Part shown: positions 49,996 to 59,639 of the stretch, one piece after another
Position numbering within the stretch: the stretch's first letter is position 1
Layout: each line of letters opens with the position of its first letter
DNA from: Neobacillus niacini NBRC 15566
GTDB lineage: Bacteria > Bacillota > Bacilli > Bacillales > Cytobacillaceae
Direction: 5' to 3'
DNA length: 64,000 nucleotides
Assembly: GCF_001591505.1 (NCBI RefSeq)
Contig: NZ_BCVA01000006.1
Span: forward strand, 1-64,000
Notes under the pieces: generated by a model
Seen by the model: the letters and a program-made list of their open reading frames with translations, nothing else
The model's database searches: none
What the model was told of the DNA's origin: nothing
Translations under genes and position numbers: made by a program

Positions 49996-51477
49996 ATAGA
50001 AGGAAAATGGCTGATAGCGGACCGTGATTTAAATGAACGAGAAGGATTAAAATGGCTGTTAAAAACATCCTCCATCCCTGTAACAGAGATTCTTCTCGCC
50101 TCTAATATTCAGGATTTTATTGTAACCTTTGAAAAAGAAACCCCGGATATTATCCTTTTAGAACTCGATATGGTTAACAGTGAGAATTGGTCCAGCTTTC
50201 GGGAATTAATACAGATTTACCAGCCTATTTTGCTGTTAACGAGCGCCGAGGCAACGTTTGAAAAAGCCCGAATGGCGATTGACCTTCAAGCCTTGGAACT
50301 GATGATTAAGCCGTTTTCTGCCACAAAGGTGAAATCAGCATATCAAAAAGCAATGAAAACACTTGATAAAAAACAAGGTTCTTCAGATAAGACCAGTGCT
50401 CCATTCTTTAACGGCTCAACCTATGAGTCACTGTTTATTTCTAATACATATGTTGTAGAAGACTATATTATCGCAGCTTTTAAACTCGAAAATAGTGAAA
50501 AGGTTGGAATGTTATTTTCCTTTTTATCTGACTACCCCTTCAAAGAACTTCATGGTATTTTCCCGTTAAGTGATAGGGTTGTTCTCTTGTTTAAGGAAGC
50601 TTGCCAAAATAGTAAAGAGCAGTGTCAAAAGGCAATGAGAAAGTGGGAAGAGGAGTTCTCAGAACCGCTTGCAATTGTAGTCAGAAACGAAAATTCTCCA
50701 CATATAGGTCTTAATGAAAAGTTTCTAGAAACACAGAAAATGCTTGAGTTTACCTATTATTATGGATATCAGCAAATGATTGAGTTTGAATATCCTGCTG
50801 ATTGGACTCATATCGACCCTTTTTTGGCTCCGCCAGAACAAAGGACGTGGGTGGATATGCTGACGAATCATGACATGGAAGGGATAAAAAAATGGTTATA
50901 TGAAGAATTCCTCCAATTAAGAGATCCATATCCAGATCCGGGATTGGTAAGAATTAGGCTTACGAGTATTCTTGCGCAAATTAGACGATTCATGAAAACC
51001 TTCGATTTAGATGAACAGCTGAGCTGCGAAAAAGAGTATCGGTATATTTTTCATTCAATTTTATATGATAGCGTTCTTTATCGGTCTGTACAAAATCTAA
51101 TCTTGTTTATCCAAAAGTTATTTTTAAGTACGGATTCCAGCCGGCAGCTGTTTAAACAAGATCCAATTGAGCGTGGAATTTCCTATATTGAAACCCATTT
51201 TTCCAACCATGGACTAAAACTTGAGGATGTAGCGAAATACGTCGAAAGGAATCCTTCCTATTTCAGCCATTTGCTAATGGTAAAAACAGGCCGAAGCTTT
51301 ACAGAATTAGTGACCGGTATCAGAATAAAAGAAGCGAAAAGGTTCCTGCTTGAGACTGCCAAGCCAATAAAGGAAATCTCCCACTTAATTGGTTATCATA
51401 ATCCCAACTACTTTAGCAGAACGTTTAAGGAAATAGTCGGGGTTTCACCGAGAGACTTTCGCATGAAAAAGGGATAA
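49996..51477 (+). CDS. AraC-family regulator with a receiver domain lacking the phosphoacceptor Asp; possible ATA start
   Basis: The protein (493 aa) joins an N-terminal receiver (about 1-120), a long middle region and a C-terminal AraC/XylS pair of helix-turn-helices (KLEDVAKYVERNPSYFSHLL and IKEISHLIGYHNPNYFSRTFKE). The acidic pair is DRD (9/11), the Thr is T82 and the Lys is K105, but the phosphoacceptor site reads LLELDM with Glu56. AGGGGGGAG lies 6 bases before an in-frame ATA at 49996; the first upstream ATG (49942) has no ribosome site. It precedes hutU and may be its activator. This is inference. Confidence 0.78.
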   Translation: MEGKWLIADRDLNEREGLKWLLKTSSIPVTEILLASNIQDFIVTFEKETPDIILLELDMVNSENWSSFRELIQIYQPILLLTSAEATFEKARMAIDLQALELMIKPFSATKVKSAYQKAMKTLDKKQGSSDKTSAPFFNGSTYESLFISNTYVVEDYIIAAFKLENSEKVGMLFSFLSDYPFKELHGIFPLSDRVVLLFKEACQNSKEQCQKAMRKWEEEFSEPLAIVVRNENSPHIGLNEKFLETQKMLEFTYYYGYQQMIEFEYPADWTHIDPFLAPPEQRTWVDMLTNHDMEGIKKWLYEEFLQLRDPYPDPGLVRIRLTSILAQIRRFMKTFDLDEQLSCEKEYRYIFHSILYDSVLYRSVQNLILFIQKLFLSTDSSRQLFKQDPIERGISYIETHFSNHGLKLEDVAKYVERNPSYFSHLLMVKTGRSFTELVTGIRIKEAKRFLLETAKPIKEISHLIGYHNPNYFSRTFKEIVGVSPRDFRMKKG

Positions 51478-51485
51478 GTAGACAA

Positions 51486-51516
51486 GGTTCAGCGCCAGCT
51501 GAATCTTATTTTTTTC
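51486..51516 (+). terminator. Terminator of the AraC-type regulator gene
   Basis: GGTTCAGC-gcca-GCTGAATC, followed by TTATTTTTTT. Confidence 0.65.
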
Positions 51517-51579
51517 TAAAAATTATAGTGTTTTCAATAAATAATATAGTTTTATGCTAAAAATAAACGAGTTGTATAT

Positions 51580-51641
51580 AAAAATAGTACTATTTTTCCA
51601 ACGAATGATTTGTATTTTTCAGAAGATTTTACTTTTATAAT
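51580..51641 (+). promoter_or_regulatory. Probable hut promoter with an 18-bp palindrome
   Basis: AAAAATAGTACTATTTTT (51580-51597) is a perfect palindrome. TATAAT at 51636-51641 is a good -10 box, and the nearest -35-like element TTGTAT (51610) gives a 20-bp spacer, which suggests a need for an activator. It lies directly before the hutU ribosome site. Confidence 0.5.
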
Positions 51642-51677
51642 AAAGAGGAGGAAAAAGTATTTAAGGGAGTGAGATTA

Positions 51678-53351
51678 ATGGAAACAAACACGGCAAAGTC
51701 AAGAGTCATTAAAAATTATAAAGGAACTGAACTACACGCAAAAGGCTGGATTCAAGAAGCTGCACTTCGAATGCTAATGAACAATCTGGACCAAGAGGTA
51801 GCGGAGCGTCCAGAGGATTTAGTGGTTTATGGGGGAATCGGCAAGGCGGCACGGAACTGGGAAGCTTATGACGCGATTGTCAAATCACTGCTTGAACTAG
51901 AAAATGATGAAACACTGTTAATTCAGTCTGGCAAACCTGTTGCTATTTTTAAATCACATAAGGATGCACCCCGGGTATTGCTGGCAAACTCCAATTTAGT
52001 ACCGGCCTGGGCAAATTGGGAACATTTCCACGATTTAGATAAAAAGGGATTAATGATGTACGGCCAAATGACTGCAGGCAGCTGGATTTATATCGGAACT
52101 CAGGGAATTGTCCAAGGTACCTATGAGACGTTTGCGGAGCTGGCTCGAAAGGAATTCAGCGGGTCTTTAAAGCATACGATTACTTTAACTGCAGGCTTAG
52201 GTGGAATGGGTGGAGCTCAGCCGCTAGCTGTAACAATGAATGATGGTGTTTGTCTTGCGATTGATGTAGATGAAACAAGAATTGACAGAAGGATTGAAAC
52301 CGCTTACCTGGATGTAAAAACTAGTGATCTAAATGAGGCTATTAATCTTGCACAGGAAGCAAAGAAGGCCGGGAAGCCTCTTTCCATAGGTCTGATTGGA
52401 AACGCGGCTGAAATTTTGCCAATTATGATTGAAAAAGGGTTTAATCCGGATGTGTTAACCGACCAAACATCTGCCCACGACCCCTTAAATGGGTATGTGC
52501 CTGTTGGCTTTAGTCTGGAAGAGGCAGCCACTCTTAGGAAAGAAGATCCTTCGTATTATGTAAAATTATCAAAGCAAAGCATGGCAATCCATGTGAAGGC
52601 AATGTTGACTATGCAGGAAAAGGGTGCTGTAACGTTTGATTATGGCAATAACATTCGTCAGGTGGCGAAAGATGAGGGAGTAGAAAATGCGTTTGATTTC
52701 CCAGGTTTTGTGCCGGCGTATATCCGTCCATTATTCTGTGAAGGAAAAGGACCGTTCCGCTGGGCTGCATTGTCGGGGGACCCTGAGGATATTCGAAAAA
52801 TAGATGAAGTCCTCCTTCGTGAGTTTAAGGATGATGAGCACCTTTGTAAATGGGTGAGAATGGCTCAGGAAAAAATCAGCTTTCAAGGACTTCCAGCAAG
52901 GATTTGTTGGCTCGGTTATGGAGATCGTGCCCGCTTAGGAAAAATTATTAATGACCTGGTTGCTTCTGGTGAGGTGTCTGCACCGATTGTTATTGGCCGT
53001 GACCACTTAGATGCAGGCTCTGTTGCATCTCCTAACCGGGAAACAGAAGGAATGAAGGATGGAAGTGACGCTGTTTCTGACTGGCCAATTCTCAATGCGA
53101 TGATCAATGCTGTTGGAGGTGCCAGCTGGGTTTCGCTTCACCATGGCGGCGGGGTAGGAATGGGCTACTCACAGCATTCCGGAATGGTCATTGTTGCAGA
53201 TGGTACACAAGAGGCTGAAGTCCGTTTGCAACGAGTATTAACAACAGATCCTGGTATGGGTGTTGTCCGTCATGCTGACGCAGGCTATGACCTAGCAATT
53301 AAGACAGCAAAGGAAAAAGGCATTAAAATGCCAATGCTGAAACAAGACTAA
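51678..53351 (+). CDS. hutU: Urocanate hydratase (urocanase)
   Basis: Second step of histidine degradation: converts urocanate to 4-imidazolone-5-propionate with bound NAD. It is 557 aa, with [13 protein letters not shown] near residue 175 and the catalytic Cys region [10 protein letters not shown] and [19 protein letters not shown]. The start is ATG 51678 behind AAGGGAGTG; the open frame begins at GTG 51669. It leads hutU-hutI-hutG. The histidase gene hutH does not precede it. Confidence 0.95.
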   Translation: METNTAKSRVIKNYKGTELHAKGWIQEAALRMLMNNLDQEVAERPEDLVVYGGIGKAARNWEAYDAIVKSLLELENDETLLIQSGKPVAIFKSHKDAPRVLLANSNLVPAWANWEHFHDLDKKGLMMYGQMTAGSWIYIGTQGIVQGTYETFAELARKEFSGSLKHTITLTAGLGGMGGAQPLAVTMNDGVCLAIDVDETRIDRRIETAYLDVKTSDLNEAINLAQEAKKAGKPLSIGLIGNAAEILPIMIEKGFNPDVLTDQTSAHDPLNGYVPVGFSLEEAATLRKEDPSYYVKLSKQSMAIHVKAMLTMQEKGAVTFDYGNNIRQVAKDEGVENAFDFPGFVPAYIRPLFCEGKGPFRWAALSGDPEDIRKIDEVLLREFKDDEHLCKWVRMAQEKISFQGLPARICWLGYGDRARLGKIINDLVASGEVSAPIVIGRDHLDAGSVASPNRETEGMKDGSDAVSDWPILNAMINAVGGASWVSLHHGGGVGMGYSQHSGMVIVADGTQEAEVRLQRVLTTDPGMGVVRHADAGYDLAIKTAKEKGIKMPMLKQD

Positions 53352-53365
53352 AAGAGGTGGTTTGG

Positions 53366-54664
53366 GTGAATAAGCCAATTTTTATAAGAAATGCTTCTCA
53401 GCTCGTGACCTTACAGGGGAGTTCACATGCTCCCCTTGTAAAGGAAGCGATGTCAGATTTATGTTTAATTGAAAATGGAAGTGTCTGGATTGAGGACGGA
53501 GTCATTTATGATGTAGGAAAAGATGGAGAGCTTTTTGAAAAATATGCAGACCGTCTGGGTGAAGCGGAGATAGTGGACGCAAGTGGGAAGCTTGTTACAC
53601 CAGGTTTAGTTGATCCTCATACACATCTTGTTTTTGCAGGGAGCAGAGAAAATGAGTTTAATATGAGGCTGCAGGGTGCCACTTATATGGAAATCATGAA
53701 TAGCGGCGGCGGGATTCATGCGACAACAAGAAGAACAAAGTCAGCCTCACATGAAGAGCTTTTTGAAGAAGGCTTTGAACGTTTAAATCAATTCCTTGTT
53801 CACGGTGTGACAACGGTTGAAGCGAAAAGCGGCTATGGGATGGAGTGGGAAACGGAGCTTAAACAGCTTGAAGTAGCGAAGATTCTTAACGAAAAACATG
53901 TAATCGATGTAGTTTCCACCTTTATGGGTGCACACGCTGTTCCAAAAGAATTTAAAGAGAATCCTGAAAGATTTGTAGAATTATTGATCCATGAAATGAT
54001 TCCAAAGGTAGCAGAAATGGGATTAGCAGAATTTAATGATGTTTTTTGTGAGCATGGTGTTTTTACACCAGAGCAATCAAAACGGATTCTTGAAGCTGGT
54101 AAGAGACACGGGCTTATACCGAAAATTCATGCGGATGAAATTGAACCCTATGAAGGGGCGGAACTGGCCGCCGAGGTTGGGGCGATATCGGCAGACCATT
54201 TATTACGAGCATCAGAAAAAGGCATGAAAGCGATGGCTGAAAAAGGTGTGGTCGGTGTGCTTCTGCCGGGGACCGCTTACTTTTTAATGGCAGAATCTGC
54301 GAACGGTCGTAAAATGATTGATTTGGGAGTACCTGTAGCGTTGTCTACCGACTGTAACCCTGGTTCATCTCCAACGGTGTCACTGCCTTTTATCATGAAT
54401 TTAGGCTGTTTGAAAATGGGGATGACTCCTGCAGAGGTTATTACTGCAGCCACAATCAATGCCGCACATGCGATTAATCGCGGTCAGGAAATTGGCAGTT
54501 TAGAGGTTGGTAAGAAAGCCGACATTACCATGTTTAGTGTAGATAACTATATGAAACTTCAATATTCTTATGGAGTGAATCATACGCATACGGTAATAAA
54601 AAATGGAGTGGTGGTTGTCAGAGGAGGTCATTTGCTTGAAGAGCTTTCTCTATCCAAAAATTAA
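53366..54664 (+). CDS. hutI: Imidazolonepropionase
   Basis: Third step of histidine degradation, hydrolysing imidazolonepropionate to formiminoglutamate. An amidohydrolase-fold protein of 432 aa with the metal site DPHTHLVFAGSRENEF, GAHAVP, HADEIEP and the Asp in STDCNPGSSPT. The start is GTG 53366 behind AGAGGTGG; GTG 53357 in frame lies inside the ribosome site. It overlaps hutG by 29 bp. Confidence 0.94.
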   Translation: MNKPIFIRNASQLVTLQGSSHAPLVKEAMSDLCLIENGSVWIEDGVIYDVGKDGELFEKYADRLGEAEIVDASGKLVTPGLVDPHTHLVFAGSRENEFNMRLQGATYMEIMNSGGGIHATTRRTKSASHEELFEEGFERLNQFLVHGVTTVEAKSGYGMEWETELKQLEVAKILNEKHVIDVVSTFMGAHAVPKEFKENPERFVELLIHEMIPKVAEMGLAEFNDVFCEHGVFTPEQSKRILEAGKRHGLIPKIHADEIEPYEGAELAAEVGAISADHLLRASEKGMKAMAEKGVVGVLLPGTAYFLMAESANGRKMIDLGVPVALSTDCNPGSSPTVSLPFIMNLGCLKMGMTPAEVITAATINAAHAINRGQEIGSLEVGKKADITMFSVDNYMKLQYSYGVNHTHTVIKNGVVVVRGGHLLEELSLSKN

Positions 54665-55643
54665 TCCACCGAGCTTTACTTGGGTAAACCTTGAGAGTGG
54701 GGGAGTGTCTAAGGTTCACGAATGGATTCAGCCCATCACGACTTTGAATGAAGGTAAAAGGAGCAAGGAGGCCGAGGTTGTGATTCTCGGTGTTCCTTTG
54801 TCTCGTTCATCGATAAGTGCTTCTGGTGCATCTGAATTTCCAGAGGCCTTCAGACGTTCTTGGCGAAGCTTTGCAACCTACAATCTGGATGAGGATGTCG
54901 ATTTGGCTGAAATGACTGCACTTGACGCCGGCGATGTTCCGATGCATGTTACGGATATTCGTAAGTGCCATGACAACATCATTCAGGCATCCGAATTGGT
55001 TCATAGCTATTTTAAAGGTTCAAAAGTATGTGCGATCGGCGGTGATCACTCCATCACCGCTATGATGGTAAAAGGAATGAAGCAGGCAAAGCCTTCTGAA
55101 AAAATTGGCATCTTACAATTTGATACCCATTTTGATTTGCGAGACATGTCAGATAATGGTCCCTCCAATGGAACACCTATGCGTAACTTAATTGAGAGTG
55201 GAGTGGTTGACGGCAGTCATATGTACAACATTGGTCTGCATGGCTTTTTTAATACGAAGGACTTAAAACAGTATGCCGAGGAAAAAGGAGTTAATTATTT
55301 TACACTCCGCACAGCTAGAAAGAAGGGGATAGAAGAAACCGTTCAGCGTTGCTTAGAAGAGTTATCTTCAAAAGTGGATACCATTTATTTAACGGTAGAT
55401 ATGGATGTGTTAGATATTGCCTATGCTCCCGGGGTACCGGCATCCACGCCGGGGGGCATGACAACAGAAGAACTGCTAGAAGGGGTACTAGCAGCAGGAC
55501 GTCATCCAAAAGTAAAAGCAATGGACATCGTCTGCCTCGACCCATTAAAAGACACACACGTTCAGCCAACCGTTAAACTAGGAACACACGTATTCCTCAC
55601 CTTCCTAACGGGAGTCATGCTTCGACAAAGTGCTAGCAAGTAG
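54636..55643 (+). CDS. hutG: Formimidoylglutamase
   Basis: Arginase-family hydrolase of 335 aa; releases formamide and glutamate from N-formimidoyl-glutamate in the last hut step. The Mn ligands are in GGDHSITAMM, QFDTHFDLRD and DMDVLDIAYAPGVPA. The start is TTG 54636 behind GAGGAGG at 8 bases, inside hutI. An ATG at 54603 is in frame, but its site is poor. There is no terminator right after it. Confidence 0.92.
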   Translation: MKSFLYPKINPPSFTWVNLESGGVSKVHEWIQPITTLNEGKRSKEAEVVILGVPLSRSSISASGASEFPEAFRRSWRSFATYNLDEDVDLAEMTALDAGDVPMHVTDIRKCHDNIIQASELVHSYFKGSKVCAIGGDHSITAMMVKGMKQAKPSEKIGILQFDTHFDLRDMSDNGPSNGTPMRNLIESGVVDGSHMYNIGLHGFFNTKDLKQYAEEKGVNYFTLRTARKKGIEETVQRCLEELSSKVDTIYLTVDMDVLDIAYAPGVPASTPGGMTTEELLEGVLAAGRHPKVKAMDIVCLDPLKDTHVQPTVKLGTHVFLTFLTGVMLRQSASK

Positions 55644-55671
55644 ATAGCAGTTGATATCTAGTTGCTAGACT

Positions 55672-55717
55672 GGGTGACAGGCACCTCTAAAATACATTTG
55701 TCCGCCTGGAGTGGACA
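55672..55717. repeat. Extended GGTGCCTGTCACC repeat, copy 3 (inverted)
   Basis: GGGTGACAGGCACC...ACATTTGTCC...AGTGGACA; the reverse complement matches the unit at 44250-44295. It lies between hutG and the YjiH-type gene and could form a terminator-like structure. Confidence 0.65.
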
Positions 55718-55775
55718 TGTTAGGAATTAAAGTATTTTGAACATAGGGATTTAATTGGAGCAAGGGGGATTGGGT

Positions 55776-57113
55776 ATGGAAAATCAGCCGTTACAGCAGG
55801 TGCAGCAGCCAGAATTGCAAAATAGTAATTACTTAAATAGTATGAAGTTCTTTGTTTTTAGCGCAATCGGTATTTTTGTATTTTTTGTTCCTGTTACTTT
55901 GAATGGCAAGTCTTCTATTATGCTGGATCATTTGGTTTCATTTATACAACTTGCGGTGCCAAGTGTTTTACCTTATTATGCATTATTGGTCATTTTGTTA
56001 GGAGCCATATATCCATTTGTCACACGGTCATGGAATAAAGATGTTGTTACCACCGTGTTTTCAATTCTGAAAATTTTTGGACTTGTGACTGCGATAATGC
56101 TTGTCTTTAATTTTGGTCCGAAATGGTTTTTTGATCCTAATATGGCACCATTCCTTTTTAACAAACTAGTAATATCCGTTGGATTGTTAGTTCCCATTGG
56201 CTCTGTTTTTCTTGCCCTCCTAGTAGGTTACGGGCTGCTCGAATTTATCGGTATATTCATGCAGCCAGTAATGAGACCGATTTGGAAAACGCCGGGAAGA
56301 TCAGCCATTGATGCGGTAGCCTCTTTTGTAGGCAGTTACTCCATTGGTCTGTTAATTACCAACCGTGTTTTCAAAGAAGGTAAATATTCTATTAAAGAAG
56401 CAGCCATTATTGCCACCGGTTTTTCAACGGTTTCCGCAACCTTTATGATTGTGGTCGCGAAAACATTAAATCTAATGGAGGTTTGGAATGCATATTTTTG
56501 GATCACCTTTGTTGTAACCTTTCTCGTTACCGCTATTACTGTAAGAATTTGGCCGCTAAATAAAATGAGTGAATCGTATTACCAAGACATGGAGGGTGAC
56601 GAGGAGGTTATTATTAAGAAGGACCGTGTTAAAACAGCCTGGAAAGAAGCGATGATTACTGCTGACCAATCTTCAACCTTAGGTAAAAATATCTGGGACA
56701 ATCTTAAGGATGGTTTTATCATGACCATGGGAATCTTGCCGTCCATTATGTCTGTGGGGTTACTTGGACTGATATTAGCTGAATTTACACCAGTATTTGA
56801 TTGGCTGGGTTATATATTTTATCCTTTCACCGCACTCGTTCAACTTCCTGACCCAATGCTGGCAGCAAAAGCAAGCGCAGTTTCAATTGCAGAGATGTTC
56901 TTGCCGGCACTGTTAGTTACCAAGGCCGCTATTGTGACCAAGTTCGTGATCGCTGTCGTTTCAGTATCATCCATTATCTTCTTTTCAGCGGTAGTGCCAT
57001 GTATCTTATCGACAGAAATTCCACTAACCATTGGAAAACTCGTCGTGATTTGGTTTGAAAGGGTAGTATTCACCATACTCTTAACTGCACCTCTTGCTTA
57101 CTTAATCCTATAA
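55776..57113 (+). CDS. YjiH-family membrane protein (nucleoside-recognition/Gate domain)
   Basis: An integral membrane protein of 445 aa with about ten helices. The family's Gate/nucleoside-recognition parts are visible around GSYSIGLLITNRVFKEGKYS and FSTVSATFMIVVAKTLNLM. A polar N-terminal tail rich in Gln (QPLQQVQQPELQ) precedes the first helix. The start is ATG 55776 behind AAGGGGG; the open frame begins at TTG 55755. YjiH-type genes often sit next to hut genes in bacilli, so uptake of histidine or a product is possible but not demonstrated. Confidence 0.82.
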   Translation: MENQPLQQVQQPELQNSNYLNSMKFFVFSAIGIFVFFVPVTLNGKSSIMLDHLVSFIQLAVPSVLPYYALLVILLGAIYPFVTRSWNKDVVTTVFSILKIFGLVTAIMLVFNFGPKWFFDPNMAPFLFNKLVISVGLLVPIGSVFLALLVGYGLLEFIGIFMQPVMRPIWKTPGRSAIDAVASFVGSYSIGLLITNRVFKEGKYSIKEAAIIATGFSTVSATFMIVVAKTLNLMEVWNAYFWITFVVTFLVTAITVRIWPLNKMSESYYQDMEGDEEVIIKKDRVKTAWKEAMITADQSSTLGKNIWDNLKDGFIMTMGILPSIMSVGLLGLILAEFTPVFDWLGYIFYPFTALVQLPDPMLAAKASAVSIAEMFLPALLVTKAAIVTKFVIAVVSVSSIIFFSAVVPCILSTEIPLTIGKLVVIWFERVVFTILLTAPLAYLIL

Positions 57114-57119
57114 AAGATA

Positions 57120-57154
57120 AACTGTTCCTCTTTAAATGGGGAACAGTTTTTTTA
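57120..57154 (+). terminator. Terminator of the hut region
   Basis: AACTGTTCC (57120-57128) pairs with GGAACAGTT (57140-57148), then a T run. The following stretch to 57409 shows no gene or repeat. Confidence 0.85.
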
Positions 57155-57409
57155 TACTATGAAAAGATATATAATAAATTACGAAAAACATCAAATTATT
57201 GCGAAAGCTGTTGTTGAAATAAATCCATTGATAGATTATTTTGTAGAGGATACGTGTTAATAATTTTAAAAATTCAGGAAATTTAGAAAACATTTCTTGG
57301 GAAAGCGCAGGAATAGACATTTACGGCGGCTATTTGTCAAAAAATGTTGAATAGAAGTACTTGCTCAAAAATAGATACATGTTTTCCAAAAAATGAAGAG
57401 GGATAACAA

Positions 57410-57898
57410 ATGAAAATGGTTGTAGTTTCAGATACACATCTACCAAAACGAAAAAAAGGATTGCCTGAGAGATTATTAGACGAATTAAAAGCTGCTGAAT
57501 TAATCATCCATGCGGGTGACTGGCAGACGCTGGATGTTTATCATCAGTTGCGGACGTATGGCAGGGTTGAGGGAGTTTATGGGAACGTGGATGATAAGGA
57601 AATAATCGCATTGTTACCTTCAAAAAAGATTGTTGAAGCTGGCGGTTTTAGATTTGGTATTACTCATGGCCACGGAAAAGGAAAAACAACTGAGAAACGT
57701 GCCATTGAAGCATTCAAGGGAGAAGAGGTTGACTGTATTATCTTTGGACATTCACATATTCCTGTTAAGCGGTATGAAGGGGACATTTTAATTTTTAACC
57801 CAGGTTCCCCAACTGACAAAAGAAAACAAAAGATGTTTTCCTTTGGGGTCTTCACCATTAGTGATAGAATAACGGCAGAACATATATTTTTTAAGTAG
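57410..57898 (+). CDS. Metallophosphoesterase, YfcE/MJ0936 type
   Basis: A small calcineurin-like phosphodiesterase of 162 aa. The metal-binding motifs are all present: VVSDTHLPKRKKG, HAGDWQT, YGNVDDKE, THGHGKG and FGHSHIP. It probably hydrolyses phosphodiesters in the cytosol; the natural substrate is unknown. GAGGGATAACAA precedes the ATG. A glutaredoxin-like gene starts 29 bases after its stop in the same direction. Confidence 0.9.
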   Translation: MKMVVVSDTHLPKRKKGLPERLLDELKAAELIIHAGDWQTLDVYHQLRTYGRVEGVYGNVDDKEIIALLPSKKIVEAGGFRFGITHGHGKGKTTEKRAIEAFKGEEVDCIIFGHSHIPVKRYEGDILIFNPGSPTDKRKQKMFSFGVFTISDRITAEHIFFK

Positions 57899-57927
57899 AG
57901 TAGCAACAGGTGGAAGGGGAGGAAGCA

Positions 57928-58173
57928 ATGGAAAAAGGAGTTATCGTCTATACAACTAACGACTGTATTGAATGCACAATGGTGAAAAAAGTACTTACTG
58001 AGGAAGGCATTCCACATGAAGTGAGAGATATCTCAATAAATCCCGAATATCAACTTGAAGTGGAGAAGTACGGATTTCTAGGCGTTCCCGTAACGGTGTT
58101 AGGCAATAAAGCAGTGAAAGGTTTTACTAATGAATTAAAGGAAATTATTGAAACAGCAAAAAGAGCTAATTAG
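57928..58173 (+). CDS. Glutaredoxin-like protein (NrdH type)
   Basis: An 81-aa thioredoxin-fold redox protein with the active site TTNDCIECTMVKK (CxxC) and the cis-Pro in GVPVTVLGNKAVKGF, the latter typical of NrdH-like glutaredoxins. No ribonucleotide reductase gene is adjacent. The start is ATG 57928 behind GGGGAGGAAGCA; an in-frame start at 57910 lies in the upstream gap. The stop overlaps a palindromic terminator. Confidence 0.85.
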   Translation: MEKGVIVYTTNDCIECTMVKKVLTEEGIPHEVRDISINPEYQLEVEKYGFLGVPVTVLGNKAVKGFTNELKEIIETAKRAN

Positions 58174-58183
58174 CTCTTTTTTT
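58159..58183. terminator. Bidirectional terminator
   Basis: The perfect palindrome AAAGAGCTAATTAGCTCTTT (58159-58178) has T and A runs on both sides. It serves the glutaredoxin-like gene and the convergent YheC/YheD gene. Confidence 0.8.
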
Positions 58184-58187
58184 ACTG

Positions 58188-59507
58188 TTAAAAACCTGCA
58201 AGTTTCTTGGCATAAAGCATATTGGTTTTTAAAATTTCATAGTAAAGGTCTGGGTATCCAGCTACTAAGGCAATATCATGTGATGGGTTGCAGTGGTCAA
58301 TCTCTGAAATCCAGATATCACCTAATTCTCCAACCGTAATATCAACAGCTGCGTTTGCAAAATGTACGCCCATATCTTCTATTTCATTTACCGTATCAAT
58401 CGCAATATTGTTTAATTCTTCATAGGTCAAGGAAGCATGCAAATCACTTTGCTGCAAGAAATCTTTTACAATTTCCTTTTCAAATTTGACCAATGGCAGT
58501 AATTTACCATCGTTTTTTACAGATTGATCGCCTCTCGTAAACGAACCCATAACCTGCCATTGACCTGTATCGTCTTTTACCGTAATAAACCGAATGGTGA
58601 TGGTACGATAACCAGTTACATCAATGGATTCTTGTATGAGGTTTTCTCCCTCTTTAAAATATTTACTAAAGATTGAATAGGCTTGATCACGGTTATTAAA
58701 TCTATAATTCTTTGTTTCCCAATTTGTTAAATTTGTTATTACAAGTGAGTTTGAATCTTTTAGTAAAACTCTATATGCCTGCCGATTGGAACTGTTAAGC
58801 GGTTTGACCGTTAAATTAGGAAACTTCTTTAAAAAATAGTATAGATCTTGAGGTGAGCCATAAAGATTGGTGTCAGGAAGATAACATTTTACTCCGATTG
58901 AATTAGCCAATTTTTTGTGAATACTCCATCGATTAAGATAAAAATCATTAAAAACGACATTTCCGATAATCGTTTTGAAATGTTGTATCCAGGCAGTGCT
59001 CACGGAAGATGTCATCACAAAAATAGAGGCTGGGTATGGGTAGGTTCCTTCATCCCATTGTTTTGTTCGTGGATTATAAAGATAACCTTCGACCAGCTGA
59101 TTGACTTTATCCACACGGTCAAGAGAAAAGACGAGGATGGCACCCTTGATTTCATGATAAAGTAAAACATAATCACGAAGATGATCAAGATATTTTTTAA
59201 TCGAGCTTTGATAATATCCTGCAAGTAAGCCGATAAAGGGTCCAATGTGTATTTCGTTGCCATTCTGCTTCATTTCAAGACTGCAATACTGTGGTATATT
59301 AAGCATGTCCAAAATATCATCAGATAGGCTTGCCCCATTTGTCGGCAGTTCATCAGAGGTGTCTACAATTGATTGATAGGTTTTTGCTCCAAACCTGATT
59401 TTTCTTGCCGTAATTTGAGTGATTCCCATTGATTCTGCTAAAACGGGATGTAAGGTTAATATCCCACTGTTAGAGGTGTTTCTTGATAGCAGAATAACAT
59501 TATTCAT
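58188..59507 (-). CDS. YheC/YheD-family endospore coat-associated ATP-grasp protein
   Basis: A 439-aa protein of the YheC/YheD family, which associates with the spore coat and has an ATP-grasp ligase fold. An N-terminal beta-rich domain (about 1-110) is followed by the ATP-grasp part with LTVKPLNSSNRQAYRV, LIQESIDVTGYRTITIRFI and the terminal metal-binding AAVDITVGELGDIWISEIDHCNPS. The reaction is not known. The start is ATG 59507 behind GGGGG; the open frame extends upstream without a ribosome site. Confidence 0.87.
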   Translation of the reverse strand: MNNVILLSRNTSNSGILTLHPVLAESMGITQITARKIRFGAKTYQSIVDTSDELPTNGASLSDDILDMLNIPQYCSLEMKQNGNEIHIGPFIGLLAGYYQSSIKKYLDHLRDYVLLYHEIKGAILVFSLDRVDKVNQLVEGYLYNPRTKQWDEGTYPYPASIFVMTSSVSTAWIQHFKTIIGNVVFNDFYLNRWSIHKKLANSIGVKCYLPDTNLYGSPQDLYYFLKKFPNLTVKPLNSSNRQAYRVLLKDSNSLVITNLTNWETKNYRFNNRDQAYSIFSKYFKEGENLIQESIDVTGYRTITIRFITVKDDTGQWQVMGSFTRGDQSVKNDGKLLPLVKFEKEIVKDFLQQSDLHASLTYEELNNIAIDTVNEIEDMGVHFANAAVDITVGELGDIWISEIDHCNPSHDIALVAGYPDLYYEILKTNMLYAKKLAGF

Positions 59508-59639
59508 TTTTATTCCCCCAAACCATATTATTGGATAAGTTATTATATGTACCAATAATAAAGATTGTCTTAAAAATGGGGGAGATTCTTACAATTTGGA
59601 CAAGTGTACCATTGTTATTGTGAAATATAGTTGGACGGC

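Noticed and set aside
57132..57320. 62-codon minus-strand ORF after the YjiH-type gene
   Set aside because: No ribosome site, overlaps the terminator, and the translation has no family-like features.
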